From positions 1 to 64,000 of the forward strand of contig CAZKTA010000013.1 of assembly GCA_964555645.1 (NCBI GenBank): a DNA stretch of 64,000 bases, written 5' to 3'. The translations under genes and the position numbers were made by a program. The DNA comes from DTLC01 sp964555645. GTDB taxonomy: Bacteria; Verrucomicrobiota; Verrucomicrobiia; Limisphaerales; DTLC01. Positions 1 through 8,808 of this stretch are shown here, piece after piece (positions within the stretch are counted from its first letter, which is position 1; each line of letters opens with the position of its first letter). Below the pieces are notes generated by a model. The model saw nothing but the letters and a program-made list of their open reading frames with translations, made no database searches and was not told the DNA's origin.

Positions 1-776
1 GCCTTTGCGCTTTGCAGGCGCAGTGGCTCGCTGGAGCCTCATCCGTGTCACCGGCCCTGCCGCTCGCTATGAGTACGGGCCGTTTTGGGAAATGATTCGC
101 TCGGCAGGCCCGGCCGCCCGCCAAAATCCTTTCCGTTTCTCCACCAAGCGCACCTGCAACACCACCGATCTTGTGCTTTACGAATACCGCCTCTACAGCC
201 CGGCCTTGGCTTTTGGGGGAGCCGGGATCCAATTTGGGATGCAGGTGGGATCAATATCTAGGGCTTTGTGTACAATAATGGTGTGAGTTATGTTGGAGTT
301 TTTAGACGGCTCAAATTTGAGGGTTGTGAAGGCCGAGAAGACGAGCTCAAGGATGCGTTTAAGAGTTCTGTGAAAAGGAAAAGGATCCTGGATTTGTTTG
401 TTGGCTTTCTGGTTTTCCGGCTTTAGAGGTAGAAACATTGCTGCGCGCCTCACCTGGAGACGTAACTATTCAGACGACAAGCTTCACGGCGTGGTGATCG
501 TGTGCAAGAGCGACGAGAGTGGCTTTTGCAATGGCGCCTGTGCTTGGTCTTTGCCTGATGGGTGGTGGTGGCAAAATCCGCATTTGCCCTGCACAATGGA
601 GCAATCCGGCGTGTGGCGATGTTGGCTGCACGGTGATGCACGAGCTTGCGCACATGCCTGGTTATCTCCGAGAAAAATGGCCGAAAAGGGCTGAAGAGTG
701 CTTGGGATGCCGCTGGAGAGGATCACTGGAAATTCATGAAAGGATGAACATCATGCATTTGTTACTTTTCTACTGA
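1..776 (+). pseudogene. RHS-repeat protein remnant with HExxH metalloprotease-like C-terminal domain
   Basis: A frame open from the left edge carries the RHS core signatures YEYGPF (68-85), NPFRFSTK (125-148) and YEYRLYSP (179-202). The next core segment, GGIN-stop-GFVYNN, continues at 244-285 in another frame, with a TAG at 259-261 where RHS cores normally have a tyrosine. A third frame (519-776) encodes a domain with ICPA, WSNPACG and the zinc-protease motif HELAH (639-653), followed by an acidic stretch EECLGC that could hold a third ligand. RHS proteins commonly end in variable toxin domains, including metallopeptidases, so I infer a decayed polymorphic-toxin-like gene. At least two frameshifts and a stop rule out a full product. 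The 5' part lies outside the window. The RHS core is convincing; the toxin reading rests on the HExxH context. Confidence 0.6.
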
Positions 777-1138
777 TTGCTTTTGTTTATATCCCTGAGC
801 GTATCCGGATGCGTCTATGCGTTTAGGCCATAGAGCACAGTTTCAGAGCTGAAGCTGCAGATCCTATGCTCGCAACCCCACCAATACAGCATGCAAGTAA
901 AAGAAGAACGGCAAGGGCCGATTCCTTGTGACGGGCGAATCATGGTAGAAAACCCAAAAACTTGCACGTGTTTGTGCAGAGTATGTATTGGGTGACAAAA
1001 TCAAAAACGGCTCACCGAATAAAGTTCCTGCAATTCACATAATCAAAGGCAATCATGCGATGCCGAAGTTTTTCCTTGAATGACATTGTTAGACTGCCTA
1101 AGGATGCGGATGGGTACTACTTAATCAAGGTTCCCTAA
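744..1138 (+). pseudogene. Decayed small lipoprotein gene downstream of the RHS remnant
   Basis: An ATG at 744 begins a hydrophobic leader interrupted by TGA (774-776). The same frame resumes and reaches a lipobox-like LSVSGC ending at 812. Further conserved-looking pieces appear in shifted frames: VPAIHIIKGNHAMPK from 1024 in the next frame, then LNDIVRLPKDADGYYLIKVP in the third frame ending at TAA 1136-1138. Three frames joined in order, with a signal-like start and a clean stop, suggest a formerly intact protein of about 130 residues. It follows the RHS remnant directly, so it may have been a partner or immunity-type lipoprotein. That role is inference from position only. Confidence 0.4.
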
Positions 1139-1506
1139 GGTGTAATGGGTCGCCCATAAGAGGTGTTGTATTTTGTGTGGTAAGGTCGGCTGGTCGAGCC
1201 AGCCGAAATGTCCGGACGCATGAGACCGTGCGTGTCTGCCACAAAAAATCGGGTGCATAAGCCAGAAAGAAGCGGACACATGAGGCCACGTGACCCTACC
1301 TTTTGAATGAATTTGGTAGGGACGCCTCGTCGAGTGCGTCCGCAACAGCGCGCTGTGGGTGGCAAGATACGGGCAGCGCATTGCAGGTGGCCGTCCAAAT
1401 CTGTGGGGCGTTTTTTGAGACCAGTTGTAGCTGGCCTGCAATTGACCTGATCCTGTTGCTGTAGCTTTGGTACCGGGGTGGTAGTGCAGCAAATGAAGTG
1501 TATGGC
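1139..1506. other. Intergenic tract with an inverted repeat
   Basis: No credible gene is visible. A perfect 8-bp inverted repeat, TCGGCTGG / CCAGCCGA with a 5-nt loop, lies at 1186-1193 and 1199-1206. It is not followed by a T-run, so I do not call a terminator. It separates the pseudogene pair from the 3' end of the minus-strand gene that stops at 1507. Confidence 0.4.
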
Positions 1507-3354
1507 TCAGGATTGCGCTGGTCCAGCCAAAGGTTCGGTGGATGATGTATCTGTGTCTTTGGCCTTTTCCGGTTCCTGGTTTTGCTCTGCTGTTTGTGTT
1601 ACGTCTGCTTCTGCAGACTCCTGCGAGGCCTGCGGTTCGGATTTAGTCTCGGTGGAAATTTCTTCCTGAAGTTCGGGCTGTTCCAATGCTGTGTCTGGCT
1701 CGGTAGCGGTTGTTTCAGCGTAAAGGCTTGCTTCGGTGGAGTCGTCCGCTGTGGGATGCGCAGTTGGTTCAGATTGTGATTGTGACAATTCGTGCAATTC
1801 GGTCTCGGATAAGTCCTGTGGCACCGATGCTTCTGGTTGAGCCGGTTCTTCGTGGTGTGACTCGGCGAGCGATGTGAGTTGGTCCTGTTGTGTTTGTGGT
1901 TGTTCGGGCTGAGCAGCCGCAGGTTGCGGTTTTTGTTTGGGTGGTCTTGGGGCAGGTTTTTTGGCTGTATCAAGTCTGCCGTCGGCAAATTCGATCACAT
2001 GGCCTTGATGCACAAGCCAGTGCAGGTCGGCAATAACGGCCAACTGTTCCGGCGTATGCTCGGGCACAGGCTCGGTTTTAGGCGCATCAGTTTGTGTTTG
2101 TTGCTCGGTATGCAGTGGAATTGGGATTGGTTTGGGTGGTGTAGGTGCCAGCGCCTCGATAAGCTCGCGTCGTGTGCATTTTGGATGTTGATTGATGAAC
2201 TGAACGATGCGCCGGACGCTTTCGGATACAGGTGTTGTTTCGAGGTCGAGGTACCGCGGTCTTGCGACCGACACATGTGTAATGGTGCGGTTGACCTTGA
2301 AGAACTGCAAACCGGCTGCGGCAAACCTGTGACTCAACGCAGTTGCAATTTGCAGCGGGAACCGTCGTTGGTGTTCATAAGTGCGATGGAACAACCTGCG
2401 CAGGCCTTTGCACTTGAGCCTGCGTGCGGCTGCGCCTGTTAGTGTGTATGAGTCAACCTGTTTGACAAGGTTCGGCAGGTGGACCATCCGGAAGTGCGCC
2501 TCGACATCCTGCCGGCTTTCCAAGCGCAACGGCTCGGGTACATTCAGACACACGTATTGAGTTTTCCAGCTTTGTTCATCTATCCATTTTTTTACCACTG
2601 CTTCGTCGCGCACGATCTTGATATGCGACTTGAACACATCAAATGGTATGTTCGAAAACCGTTCTTGGTGCAGCCGCACGAGTTTGGTTTGGTAATCGTG
2701 GTGATTGGGCGGGCCGAGAATCACGCCGCTTAAGCCGCATTGCGCAACGAATGTGTACTTGCCCTTGGGCGGTTCGGTTGGCACGCGTTCGGTTTGGTAA
2801 AACATGCCAAAGTGCGCGTCCAAAATGTAAGCCACGATCTCTTCTTGGGATAACCAGAGCGTGTCATCCAGGGCGCACACGAACAGTGGTTGAGCAACTA
2901 GACCATCAGCAGTTTTACGAGCTGTGAAAGTGACCGTATGGCGTTCTGGCCGTTGCAGGATCAGCTTTGCAATTTCAAACAGCGGATAGGCGCGTCCGGT
3001 GATTTTTATCTGGCGCACTATTGATTCGACGCACTTTTCTTCCGGCACGAACTCGATATCAACTTCAGGTAAATGCGCAGGTTCGACCTTAGGCTGCGGC
3101 TCAGCGAGTTTTGGCTTAGGCAGTTTTTCTTCGCGCGCTCGCGCAGCCCGTTTTTTGAGCTGAGCAGCGCGTTTGTGTTGCTGTTTGAATTTGCGGCCTG
3201 TTTGTTTGCGTGGTTCTTCTTCACCTTCGAACTTTGCAAAGCGATCACGCGCAGGCGGTTCCTGTGCCCAAGCTGGCAGGAACAGCTTGCTCAGGTCTAG
3301 ATCAAGGTCCAACTCTGTATCTGGCTTATTGTCCATGTTCAAATCCAACTTCAC
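1507..3354 (-). CDS. Unrecognised 615-residue protein with low-complexity tail and possible winged helix
   Basis: I do not recognise the family. The first 25 residues are rich in Asp and Leu (repeated DLDLD), followed by a motif LFLPAWAQEP and a strongly basic, helical segment at about 45-80. A globular region follows, with evenly distributed hydrophobic residues to about 470. Part of it, around VRRIVQFINQHPKCTRREL and the later WLVHQGHV, has the look of a winged helix-turn-helix. The last ~150 residues are low-complexity Glu/Gln/Pro/Thr. The basic patch and possible winged helix would fit nucleic-acid binding, but that is a guess. A second possible start is Met7. It stands alone, with 154 nt to the next gene on the same strand. 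The ORF is long and intact, so it is surely coding. Confidence 0.8.
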   Translation of the reverse strand: MKLDLNMDNKPDTELDLDLDLSKLFLPAWAQEPPARDRFAKFEGEEEPRKQTGRKFKQQHKRAAQLKKRAARAREEKLPKPKLAEPQPKVEPAHLPEVDIEFVPEEKCVESIVRQIKITGRAYPLFEIAKLILQRPERHTVTFTARKTADGLVAQPLFVCALDDTLWLSQEEIVAYILDAHFGMFYQTERVPTEPPKGKYTFVAQCGLSGVILGPPNHHDYQTKLVRLHQERFSNIPFDVFKSHIKIVRDEAVVKKWIDEQSWKTQYVCLNVPEPLRLESRQDVEAHFRMVHLPNLVKQVDSYTLTGAAARRLKCKGLRRLFHRTYEHQRRFPLQIATALSHRFAAAGLQFFKVNRTITHVSVARPRYLDLETTPVSESVRRIVQFINQHPKCTRRELIEALAPTPPKPIPIPLHTEQQTQTDAPKTEPVPEHTPEQLAVIADLHWLVHQGHVIEFADGRLDTAKKPAPRPPKQKPQPAAAQPEQPQTQQDQLTSLAESHHEEPAQPEASVPQDLSETELHELSQSQSEPTAHPTADDSTEASLYAETTATEPDTALEQPELQEEISTETKSEPQASQESAEADVTQTAEQNQEPEKAKDTDTSSTEPLAGPAQS

Positions 3355-3508
3355 ACATGCTAATGACTTTTAGTCACACACGGCTGTGTCAATTGAACAT
3401 GGCCGGATGCTAGCCGGAGTGCAAGCTTGAGTTGCGCTTGCCGGTGTCGTTTGGACAATGTGCTGCAGTGGGCACGGTGTTTTGGCACTAAACCCGACGA
3501 AACGCATT

Positions 3509-4690
3509 TTACAGGCTTAGCTTGAGGATTTCCAACACCTGTTTCGGGCCAATTACCTTGCGTTCGCCAAGCTTCAGTCCGCGTGTGTCGAACCGCGCTG
3601 CAATTTCTTCGAACTTTTCCTGCCCGATACCGTATTCGGACAGCCGAGTTTTCATGCCGAGTGAAGAGCTGAAAAACTCTTCGGTTTTCCGAATTGCAGC
3701 CTCGGCTTTGTCTTTTGGCTTTTTAATGTCCCAGACGCGTTCGGCTAGTTGCTCGAGTTTTTTGCGTTTGGCACGTTTTTGATGTCGCCACACCGCAGGC
3801 AACAACACAACCAGCGTTTGCCCGTGGTCAAGCCCGTAAAACGCAGTCAGCTCGTGGCCGATCAAATGCGTGGTCCAATCCTGCGGCACGCCGCACCCGA
3901 TCAACCCGTTCAGTGCCAATGTGCTACACAGTGCTACTGTGGCGCGCACGTTGTAGTTGTGCGGTTGCCGCAGCGCTTTCGGGCCGTACTCGATCAGAGT
4001 TCGCGCGATGCCTTCTGCGAACCTGTCTTGCAACGGTGCATCAGCGGGGTAGGTCAGATACTGTTCCATCACGTGCACAAATGCGTCTGCGATACCGTTT
4101 CGTATCTGTCGCCGTGGCAACGAGTAATGCGTCTCCGGGTCTATGATCGCAAATGCCGGGTAAACAAGCTGCGACGAAAACGCCAGCTTTTCCCGCGTTG
4201 AATCGCGCGATATAACAGCAAACGAATTGGATTCCGAGCCTGTGGCAGGTAGGGTCAGCACACAACCGATTGGTATTGCACGGGTTGGCGTTGCGTGTTT
4301 TGACAGAATGTCCCACGGATCTCCCATATCGTAAAACGTTGCCACGGCAATAAATTTTGTGCCGTCGAGAACCGAGCCGCCGCCCACGGCAAGCAAGAAC
4401 TGAATACGTTCGCGCCTGCACAACTCGACGGCTTTCATGAGCGTTTCGTAGCGCGGGTTTGGCTCGATACCGCCAAACTCGAGCAGTTGGCGGCCTTTAA
4501 GTGCGCGCACAACCTGTTCATAGACGCCGTTGCGTTTGATCGAGCCGCCGCCATATGTCATGAGCACTTTCAAGTCGGCAGGGATCAACTCTGCAAGCTG
4601 GCCGATTGTACCCTTGCCAAACACAAGTTTCGTCGGGTTGCAGTAAACAAAATTTTGCATAAGCGCGTTGTTTTTCAGTTGGACATTCAA
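3509..4690 (-). CDS. Iron-containing alcohol dehydrogenase (YqhD/BdhA-like)
   Basis: A group III metal-dependent alcohol dehydrogenase of about 390 residues, the usual family length. It would reduce aldehydes or ketones with NAD(P)H in the cytoplasm. The dinucleotide-binding region shows TYGGGSIKRNG and GGGSVLDGTKF. The metal ligands are visible in ADAFVHVMEQY (Asp and His), in THLIGHEL (His) and in GLDHGQT (His). Closest in pattern to the YqhD/butanol dehydrogenase branch. The listed start may be 10 codons early: MQNFVYCNPTK matches the usual N-terminus better and would start at 4660. It follows the cupin gene on the same strand after a gap of 126 nt, so co-transcription is possible but not certain. 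Substrate unknown. Confidence 0.9.
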   Translation of the reverse strand: MNVQLKNNALMQNFVYCNPTKLVFGKGTIGQLAELIPADLKVLMTYGGGSIKRNGVYEQVVRALKGRQLLEFGGIEPNPRYETLMKAVELCRRERIQFLLAVGGGSVLDGTKFIAVATFYDMGDPWDILSKHATPTRAIPIGCVLTLPATGSESNSFAVISRDSTREKLAFSSQLVYPAFAIIDPETHYSLPRRQIRNGIADAFVHVMEQYLTYPADAPLQDRFAEGIARTLIEYGPKALRQPHNYNVRATVALCSTLALNGLIGCGVPQDWTTHLIGHELTAFYGLDHGQTLVVLLPAVWRHQKRAKRKKLEQLAERVWDIKKPKDKAEAAIRKTEEFFSSSLGMKTRLSEYGIGQEKFEEIAARFDTRGLKLGERKVIGPKQVLEILKLSL

Positions 4691-4816
4691 TAGGAAAAAT
4701 TGCCAAGTTCAATTCCAAATCAAGTACCGCGCACATTTTTTCCGGGCGCACCAGTCGAAGGCGCGATGGTGTTGCCAGCTGTGGTAGCGCGGCTCACGGC
4801 TTTGTTCAACCTGCAT

Positions 4817-5191
4817 CTATGGCCTAAGCATTAGGAGCATCATTTTGAACCTTGTCAGGGCTTTTACCGCATGCGGTTCGTTGGCCGGCATCAGTATCAG
4901 GTCACCAGGACCGAGTCGGTTCGGTTTACCCGAGATTGCTATTTCGACTTCGCCTTCGAGCACATGCACAAGCGCATCAAACGGCGCTGTGTGTTCGCTC
5001 AAGGCTTGCCCTGCGTCGAACGCAAAGACAGTGACCGTGCCAGCGCGGTTCCGGAGAAGTTCACGGCTCACCACAGCCCCCTGTTGGTAAGCAACCAGAG
5101 CGATAGCCTTAACCGGCTGCGCGCTCGCGAGCCCGGTTTGATTATTTGTTGGTTTCATCGTAAAAAGCTGTGCCGGTAAATTGCCGAGCAA
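4817..5191 (-). CDS. Small cupin-domain protein
   Basis: A 124-residue single-domain cupin. The cupin signature is visible as FDALVHVLEGEVEIAISG, LGPGDLILMPANEPHAVKA. Of the canonical metal ligands, His in ALVHVLEGE and the later His in EPHAV are present. The alternating hydrophobic C-terminus closes the beta barrel. Cupins of this size bind small ligands or metals, often as sugar or nucleotide isomerases or as ligand sensors; the sequence does not say which. It starts 21 nt after the hisD stop on the same strand, so the two are probably one transcript. A direct role in histidine synthesis is not implied by the family. Confidence 0.8.
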   Translation of the reverse strand: MLGNLPAQLFTMKPTNNQTGLASAQPVKAIALVAYQQGAVVSRELLRNRAGTVTVFAFDAGQALSEHTAPFDALVHVLEGEVEIAISGKPNRLGPGDLILMPANEPHAVKALTRFKMMLLMLRP

Positions 5192-5212
5192 ATTATCACA
5201 CTGATTTGGTGT

Positions 5213-6526
5213 TTACCGTTTGGTTGCGCCGGTGCGCAACAGCCTTTTCTCGGCAGATTTACCGTGTGCATCAAGGCCTTCGAGCGCGGCAAATTTTTTC
5301 ACGGCCGGTAGTGCACGGCGCAGTGCGCCGCGTGTGTATTCGACAATACTTGTCCGGCGCTGGAACTGCTCGACCGACAACCCGCCAAACGCTGTGCCTG
5401 CACCGCCGGTCGGCAGTGTGTGACTCGGCCCAGCCACGTAGTCCCCAAGCACAGTCGGCGACCACGGCCCGATGAAAAGTGCACCCGCGGTGAGGATACG
5501 TTTTGCAACCGCATGTGCATTGCGCATGAGCAGTTCGCAGTGCTCGGGCGCAAGGCGGTTCGCAAGCTCGATTGCGTCTGCAACGGTCTTCACCTGTATG
5601 AGCCATGTATTGGTGTCGAGCACACGTCCGATAAGTTTTCCTCGGCTGAGGGATACCAACTGCTGTTTGATCTGTTTTTGCACAGCCGTAATGAGTCGTG
5701 CTGAAGTGCTTACAAGCCATACACGTTCTGCGCCTGAGCCGTGTTCGGCCTGCGCAAGCATGTCTGCTGCAACAAAAGCTGGGTCGGCAGTGTCATCTGC
5801 TATTACGAGCAACTCGCTCGGTCCGGGCAGCAGGTCAACAGCCACTTTCCCAAACACGAGTCGTTTGGCTGCAACCACATACGCATTGCCTGGCCCGAAG
5901 ATTTTTTGCACTGGCCGGATCGTGTTTGTGCCGTAGGCCATTGCTGCGACGGCCTGTGCACCGCCCACACGATAAATCTCGGTTGCGCCAGATGTGCGAA
6001 TTGCAAAAAGAAGGGCCGGATTAATTGTACCGTCTCTGGCGCAGGGAGTGCAAACCACTATCTCGGGACACCCGGCGACCTTGGCCAGCAGCACAGTCAT
6101 CAAAGCTGTTGACACAAGCGGTGCAGTGCCGCCGGGCACGTAAATCCCGACGCGCTGATACGGATCAAACTTTTCGCCCACAACCGCGCCGTGTGAATTT
6201 TTCATCTGCCAATCTTTGCGGAGCGATTTTTTTGCATAAGCAGTAATATTCCGCGCAGCATCGGCTACAGCCTCGCGCAGAGATTGGTCAGCCTTGAGGC
6301 AGGCCGCGACCAGCTCGGGCTTTGTGACGGCTAGTTGTTCAGGCGCCAATCGCACGCCGTCGAAACGTTCCGTTAACTCGATCAGAGCAGTGTCACCGCG
6401 CGCTTTGACGTCCTGGACGATTTCGCGTGCCCGAGCCTCGATTTCTGGGTCGAACATGCTCGATTGTTCAAGCAATTCGCGCACACGCACAGCGAATAGC
6501 GGGTCAGTTTGCCGTATCAAGTTCAT
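5213..6526 (-). CDS. hisD: Histidinol dehydrogenase
   Basis: Catalyses the last two steps of histidine synthesis: NAD-dependent oxidation of L-histidinol to L-histidine, zinc-dependent, in the cytoplasm. Full length (about 437 residues). Family landmarks are YVPGGTAPLVSTALMT, FGPGNAYVVAAKR, GPSELLVIADD, the zinc/base region AQAEHGSGAERVWLV, and LAPEHCELL, followed by GAGTAFGGLSVEQF near the C-terminus. The frame is open upstream to 6631, but MNLIRQTDPLF at 6526 is the typical N-terminus, so I chose it. No other his gene is nearby, so the pathway is scattered here. The gene reads away from pyrF, and the two share a divergent intergenic region. Confidence 0.95.
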   Translation of the reverse strand: MNLIRQTDPLFAVRVRELLEQSSMFDPEIEARAREIVQDVKARGDTALIELTERFDGVRLAPEQLAVTKPELVAACLKADQSLREAVADAARNITAYAKKSLRKDWQMKNSHGAVVGEKFDPYQRVGIYVPGGTAPLVSTALMTVLLAKVAGCPEIVVCTPCARDGTINPALLFAIRTSGATEIYRVGGAQAVAAMAYGTNTIRPVQKIFGPGNAYVVAAKRLVFGKVAVDLLPGPSELLVIADDTADPAFVAADMLAQAEHGSGAERVWLVSTSARLITAVQKQIKQQLVSLSRGKLIGRVLDTNTWLIQVKTVADAIELANRLAPEHCELLMRNAHAVAKRILTAGALFIGPWSPTVLGDYVAGPSHTLPTGGAGTAFGGLSVEQFQRRTSIVEYTRGALRRALPAVKKFAALEGLDAHGKSAEKRLLRTGATKR

Positions 6527-6800
6527 TGATGCACAAGCGTAAGTTACGATGGCCGTAATGTCAAAGGGTGCAGGTTCATGCTGTGTTTTACATTGCTCGG
6601 CGACACTGAGGCCGCGCTTAGTTACAGGCATTGTCTTGCTTCCAAATCCGTGGTGCAGTGTGCCATCTTAGATTTGGGTGGCTTGCGATTTATCTCTCGC
6701 CTGCCTAAATGCTAGGCTCGTTTGTACCGCTTTTAATTTGTTTTGTGCGCGGCCGGTCACCCGGATAACCTCGGCGCAGGTAAGACAATCAAATCTGCAA

Positions 6801-7505
6801 ATGCATAATCCGATCATAGTTGCTCTGGATGTGCCGAGCGCCGCCCGCGCTCTTGCATTGGTTGAACAACTGGCAGGTCTTGTTTGTGGGTTTAAAATTG
6901 GCAGTGAGCTTTTTACCGCTGCAGGGCCCGACGTAGTCCACAAGGTGCGCCAGACAGGAGCAGAGGTGTTTCTTGATCTTAAGTTCCATGATATTCCGAA
7001 TACTGTTGCGCGTGCTGTGGCGGCTGCGGTCAGGCTAGATGTGCAAATGTTGACTGTGCATGCAAGCGGCGGGTTTGAAATGATGCGCGCAGCCGAGACA
7101 GCTGCGCAACAAACTGCTGCGGAACTAGGTAGGCCCGCCCCATTGGTGTTGGGTGTGACGGTACTCACTAGTCTGAGTACCGACGACCTGGGCCAGGTTG
7201 GGTGCGACACGAACGTGGGTCGGCAGGTCGAACGCCTGGCGCGGCTGGGTGTGCAGGCTGGATTGCGTGGGTTGGTGTGTTCGGCGCTTGAGGTTGTTGG
7301 CTTGCGACAAATTTTGCCCGAGCGTATCAAACTTGTGACACCCGGTATTCGCTTCGGCCCTAGTACACCAGATGACCAAAAACGTACACTCTCCCCGCGC
7401 GAGGCGCTGGAGGCTGGCGCAGACTGGCTTGTAATTGGCCGACCGATTGTTTGTGCGTCAGACCCGCGTGCGACTGCACTTGCAATCGTCGACTCACTGA
7501 AGTGA
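6801..7505 (+). CDS. pyrF: Orotidine 5'-phosphate decarboxylase
   Basis: Converts OMP to UMP, the last step of de novo pyrimidine synthesis. About 234 residues from the chosen start, matching the bacterial (group 1) family. The signature VFLDLKFHDIPNTV supplies the catalytic Lys and Asp residues. The N-terminal IIVALDVPS strand and the phosphate-binding end VTPGIRF...ADWLVIGRPI are both present. The frame is open further upstream (from 6678), but MHNPIIVALDV at 6801 is the natural start. It stands alone on the plus strand, divergent from hisD. Just downstream an exact palindrome AAAAGCCGGCTTTT (7531-7544) may contribute to termination, although its loop would be very short. Confidence 0.95.
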   Translation: MHNPIIVALDVPSAARALALVEQLAGLVCGFKIGSELFTAAGPDVVHKVRQTGAEVFLDLKFHDIPNTVARAVAAAVRLDVQMLTVHASGGFEMMRAAETAAQQTAAELGRPAPLVLGVTVLTSLSTDDLGQVGCDTNVGRQVERLARLGVQAGLRGLVCSALEVVGLRQILPERIKLVTPGIRFGPSTPDDQKRTLSPREALEAGADWLVIGRPIVCASDPRATALAIVDSLK

Positions 7506-8132
7506 GAAAAAAGCGAACGTTTTGTGGTAAAAAAGCCGGCTTTTACGATTAACCCCATTGAGCAGTTCATCAAGAGCTGGGCCTACTAGAGGAACCGCCC
7601 CCACCAAAGGAGTTGTGGCTCATGTTGACTGTGGCGGGTGCATGTGTGCAACTGGTATTTGTGGGGTTTGCGCCAGGCACGCAAAAAACTGTTCAAAACT
7701 GGGCAGGTAGTAGTTGTTGGTGTAGTTGATGCGATTGGAATTTTCTGACTTTGTGGATTAGCAGAAGAACGAGCGCGCGGAACTGAACAAACGGAGCCAG
7801 ATAATTTCGTTCGGTAGGGCAGGGTTGAGTGCAAAATCTGAAAAACCTATGCCTGAGTACAGACCTCACCATGCGGGGACAATGCCAGGACATCTCTCTA
7901 ATTTGAGGGTCGTACTTACGCAGGTGTCAGTCTGCAGTCGGGTTTTTCTATTTTTTGCCCGAACCGCACTGGTGAGATGTGACCACCATCACACCCCGTA
8001 ATGAGCCAGCACTGGTGCTGTTGTATCCCATGTAACCGTGCGCCTTGGTGGACGCGCGTTTTGCAACAGTGAGGAAAAATTCATTTGACAACTTGACAAA
8101 CAAGTGGAACCTACTTATCGTTCGCTAAATTT
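7506..8132. other. Intergenic region between pyrF and the efflux operon
   Basis: About 630 nt without a convincing gene. It holds the pyrF-proximal palindrome at 7531-7544 and a second perfect inverted repeat, CAGCAC-TG-GTGCTG, at 8007-8020. Near its right end are two TTGACA sequences (8085-8090 and 8093-8098), likely promoter elements for the TetR-led operon. No tRNA or other structured RNA was recognised. Confidence 0.5.
8085..8118 (+). promoter_or_regulatory. Putative promoter and TetR-type operator upstream of the efflux operon
   Basis: Two overlapping TTGACA -35-like hexamers precede TACTTA at 8112, with imperfect spacings (21 and 13 nt). Between them lies the inverted repeat ACTTG-ACAAA-CAAGT (8091-8105). 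A palindrome overlapping the promoter, just upstream of a tetR-family gene, is the classic position for autorepression. The site is inferred from the sequence alone. Confidence 0.35.
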
Positions 8133-8756
8133 ATGCGTCAACGTGTTCCTAGAGACAGCACTGTAACGCGCCGGCAGATCCTGCAGGCTGCGTTGAAACG
8201 GTTTGCGCAAAAGGGTTACGCCGGCACGACAATCCGTGACATTGTCAGAGCAGCACGCGTAACAACGCCGGTGCTCTACTACTATTTCCGCAACAAGGCT
8301 GACTTGTACTGTGCATTGGTGAATTGGGCTGCCGAGGAGCGCATGCGGCTGATGCGCGAGGCTGCGTCGCGTACGGAGTTGCTCTCGGAGCAATTGAAAG
8401 AAATCTGTGTTGCATTGTTTGAATTTGCAAAAGCCAATGTGGAGCTGACACGGCTAGCATTTGCAACTGCGCTTGCTGCGCCAGGCGAGGTGCCACCGCA
8501 AGCACACGGGTTCGAGAAAGGCTGGCAAAGTATTCAGTTTGTGCAGGAATTGCTTGCGCAAGGCTTGAGGAGGGGCGAGTTGGACCGGCGGTTTGACAGC
8601 GGTGCGCTTGCGATTGGTTTTTGGGGTCTGATCCACATACATGTGGTTATGCACCTGTTGCAACGTGCTGGGCCGTTGGACAGGCAAACTGCTGAGTCTG
8701 TTGTTGAGCTCTTTTTGCGCGGTGCCGCGGTGGGCGGCAAAACGGGTACAGGCTGA
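8133..8756 (+). CDS. TetR/AcrR-family transcriptional repressor
   Basis: A 207-residue regulator with the TetR helix-turn-helix at about residues 10-55: RRQILQAALKRFAQKGYAG, TTIRDIVRAARVT and PVLYYYFRNKADLY, which is near the family consensus. The C-terminal all-helical part would bind a small ligand and dimerise. It is transcribed in the same direction as an RND adaptor, pump and outer-membrane channel, 52 nt upstream of the adaptor gene. It probably represses that operon and its own gene until a pump substrate binds. A palindrome at 8091-8105 is a plausible operator. The ligand is not predictable. Confidence 0.9.
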   Translation: MRQRVPRDSTVTRRQILQAALKRFAQKGYAGTTIRDIVRAARVTTPVLYYYFRNKADLYCALVNWAAEERMRLMREAASRTELLSEQLKEICVALFEFAKANVELTRLAFATALAAPGEVPPQAHGFEKGWQSIQFVQELLAQGLRRGELDRRFDSGALAIGFWGLIHIHVVMHLLQRAGPLDRQTAESVVELFLRGAAVGGKTGTG

Positions 8757-8808
8757 CGTTTCTTTTGCGTCCATGATATGTGTCTTTTTGGTAACAGCTT
8801 AAGGTGAT

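Noticed and set aside
7586..7834. Minus-strand frame of 82 codons between pyrF and the TetR gene
   Set aside because: No motif, no partner and composition typical of a shadow frame.
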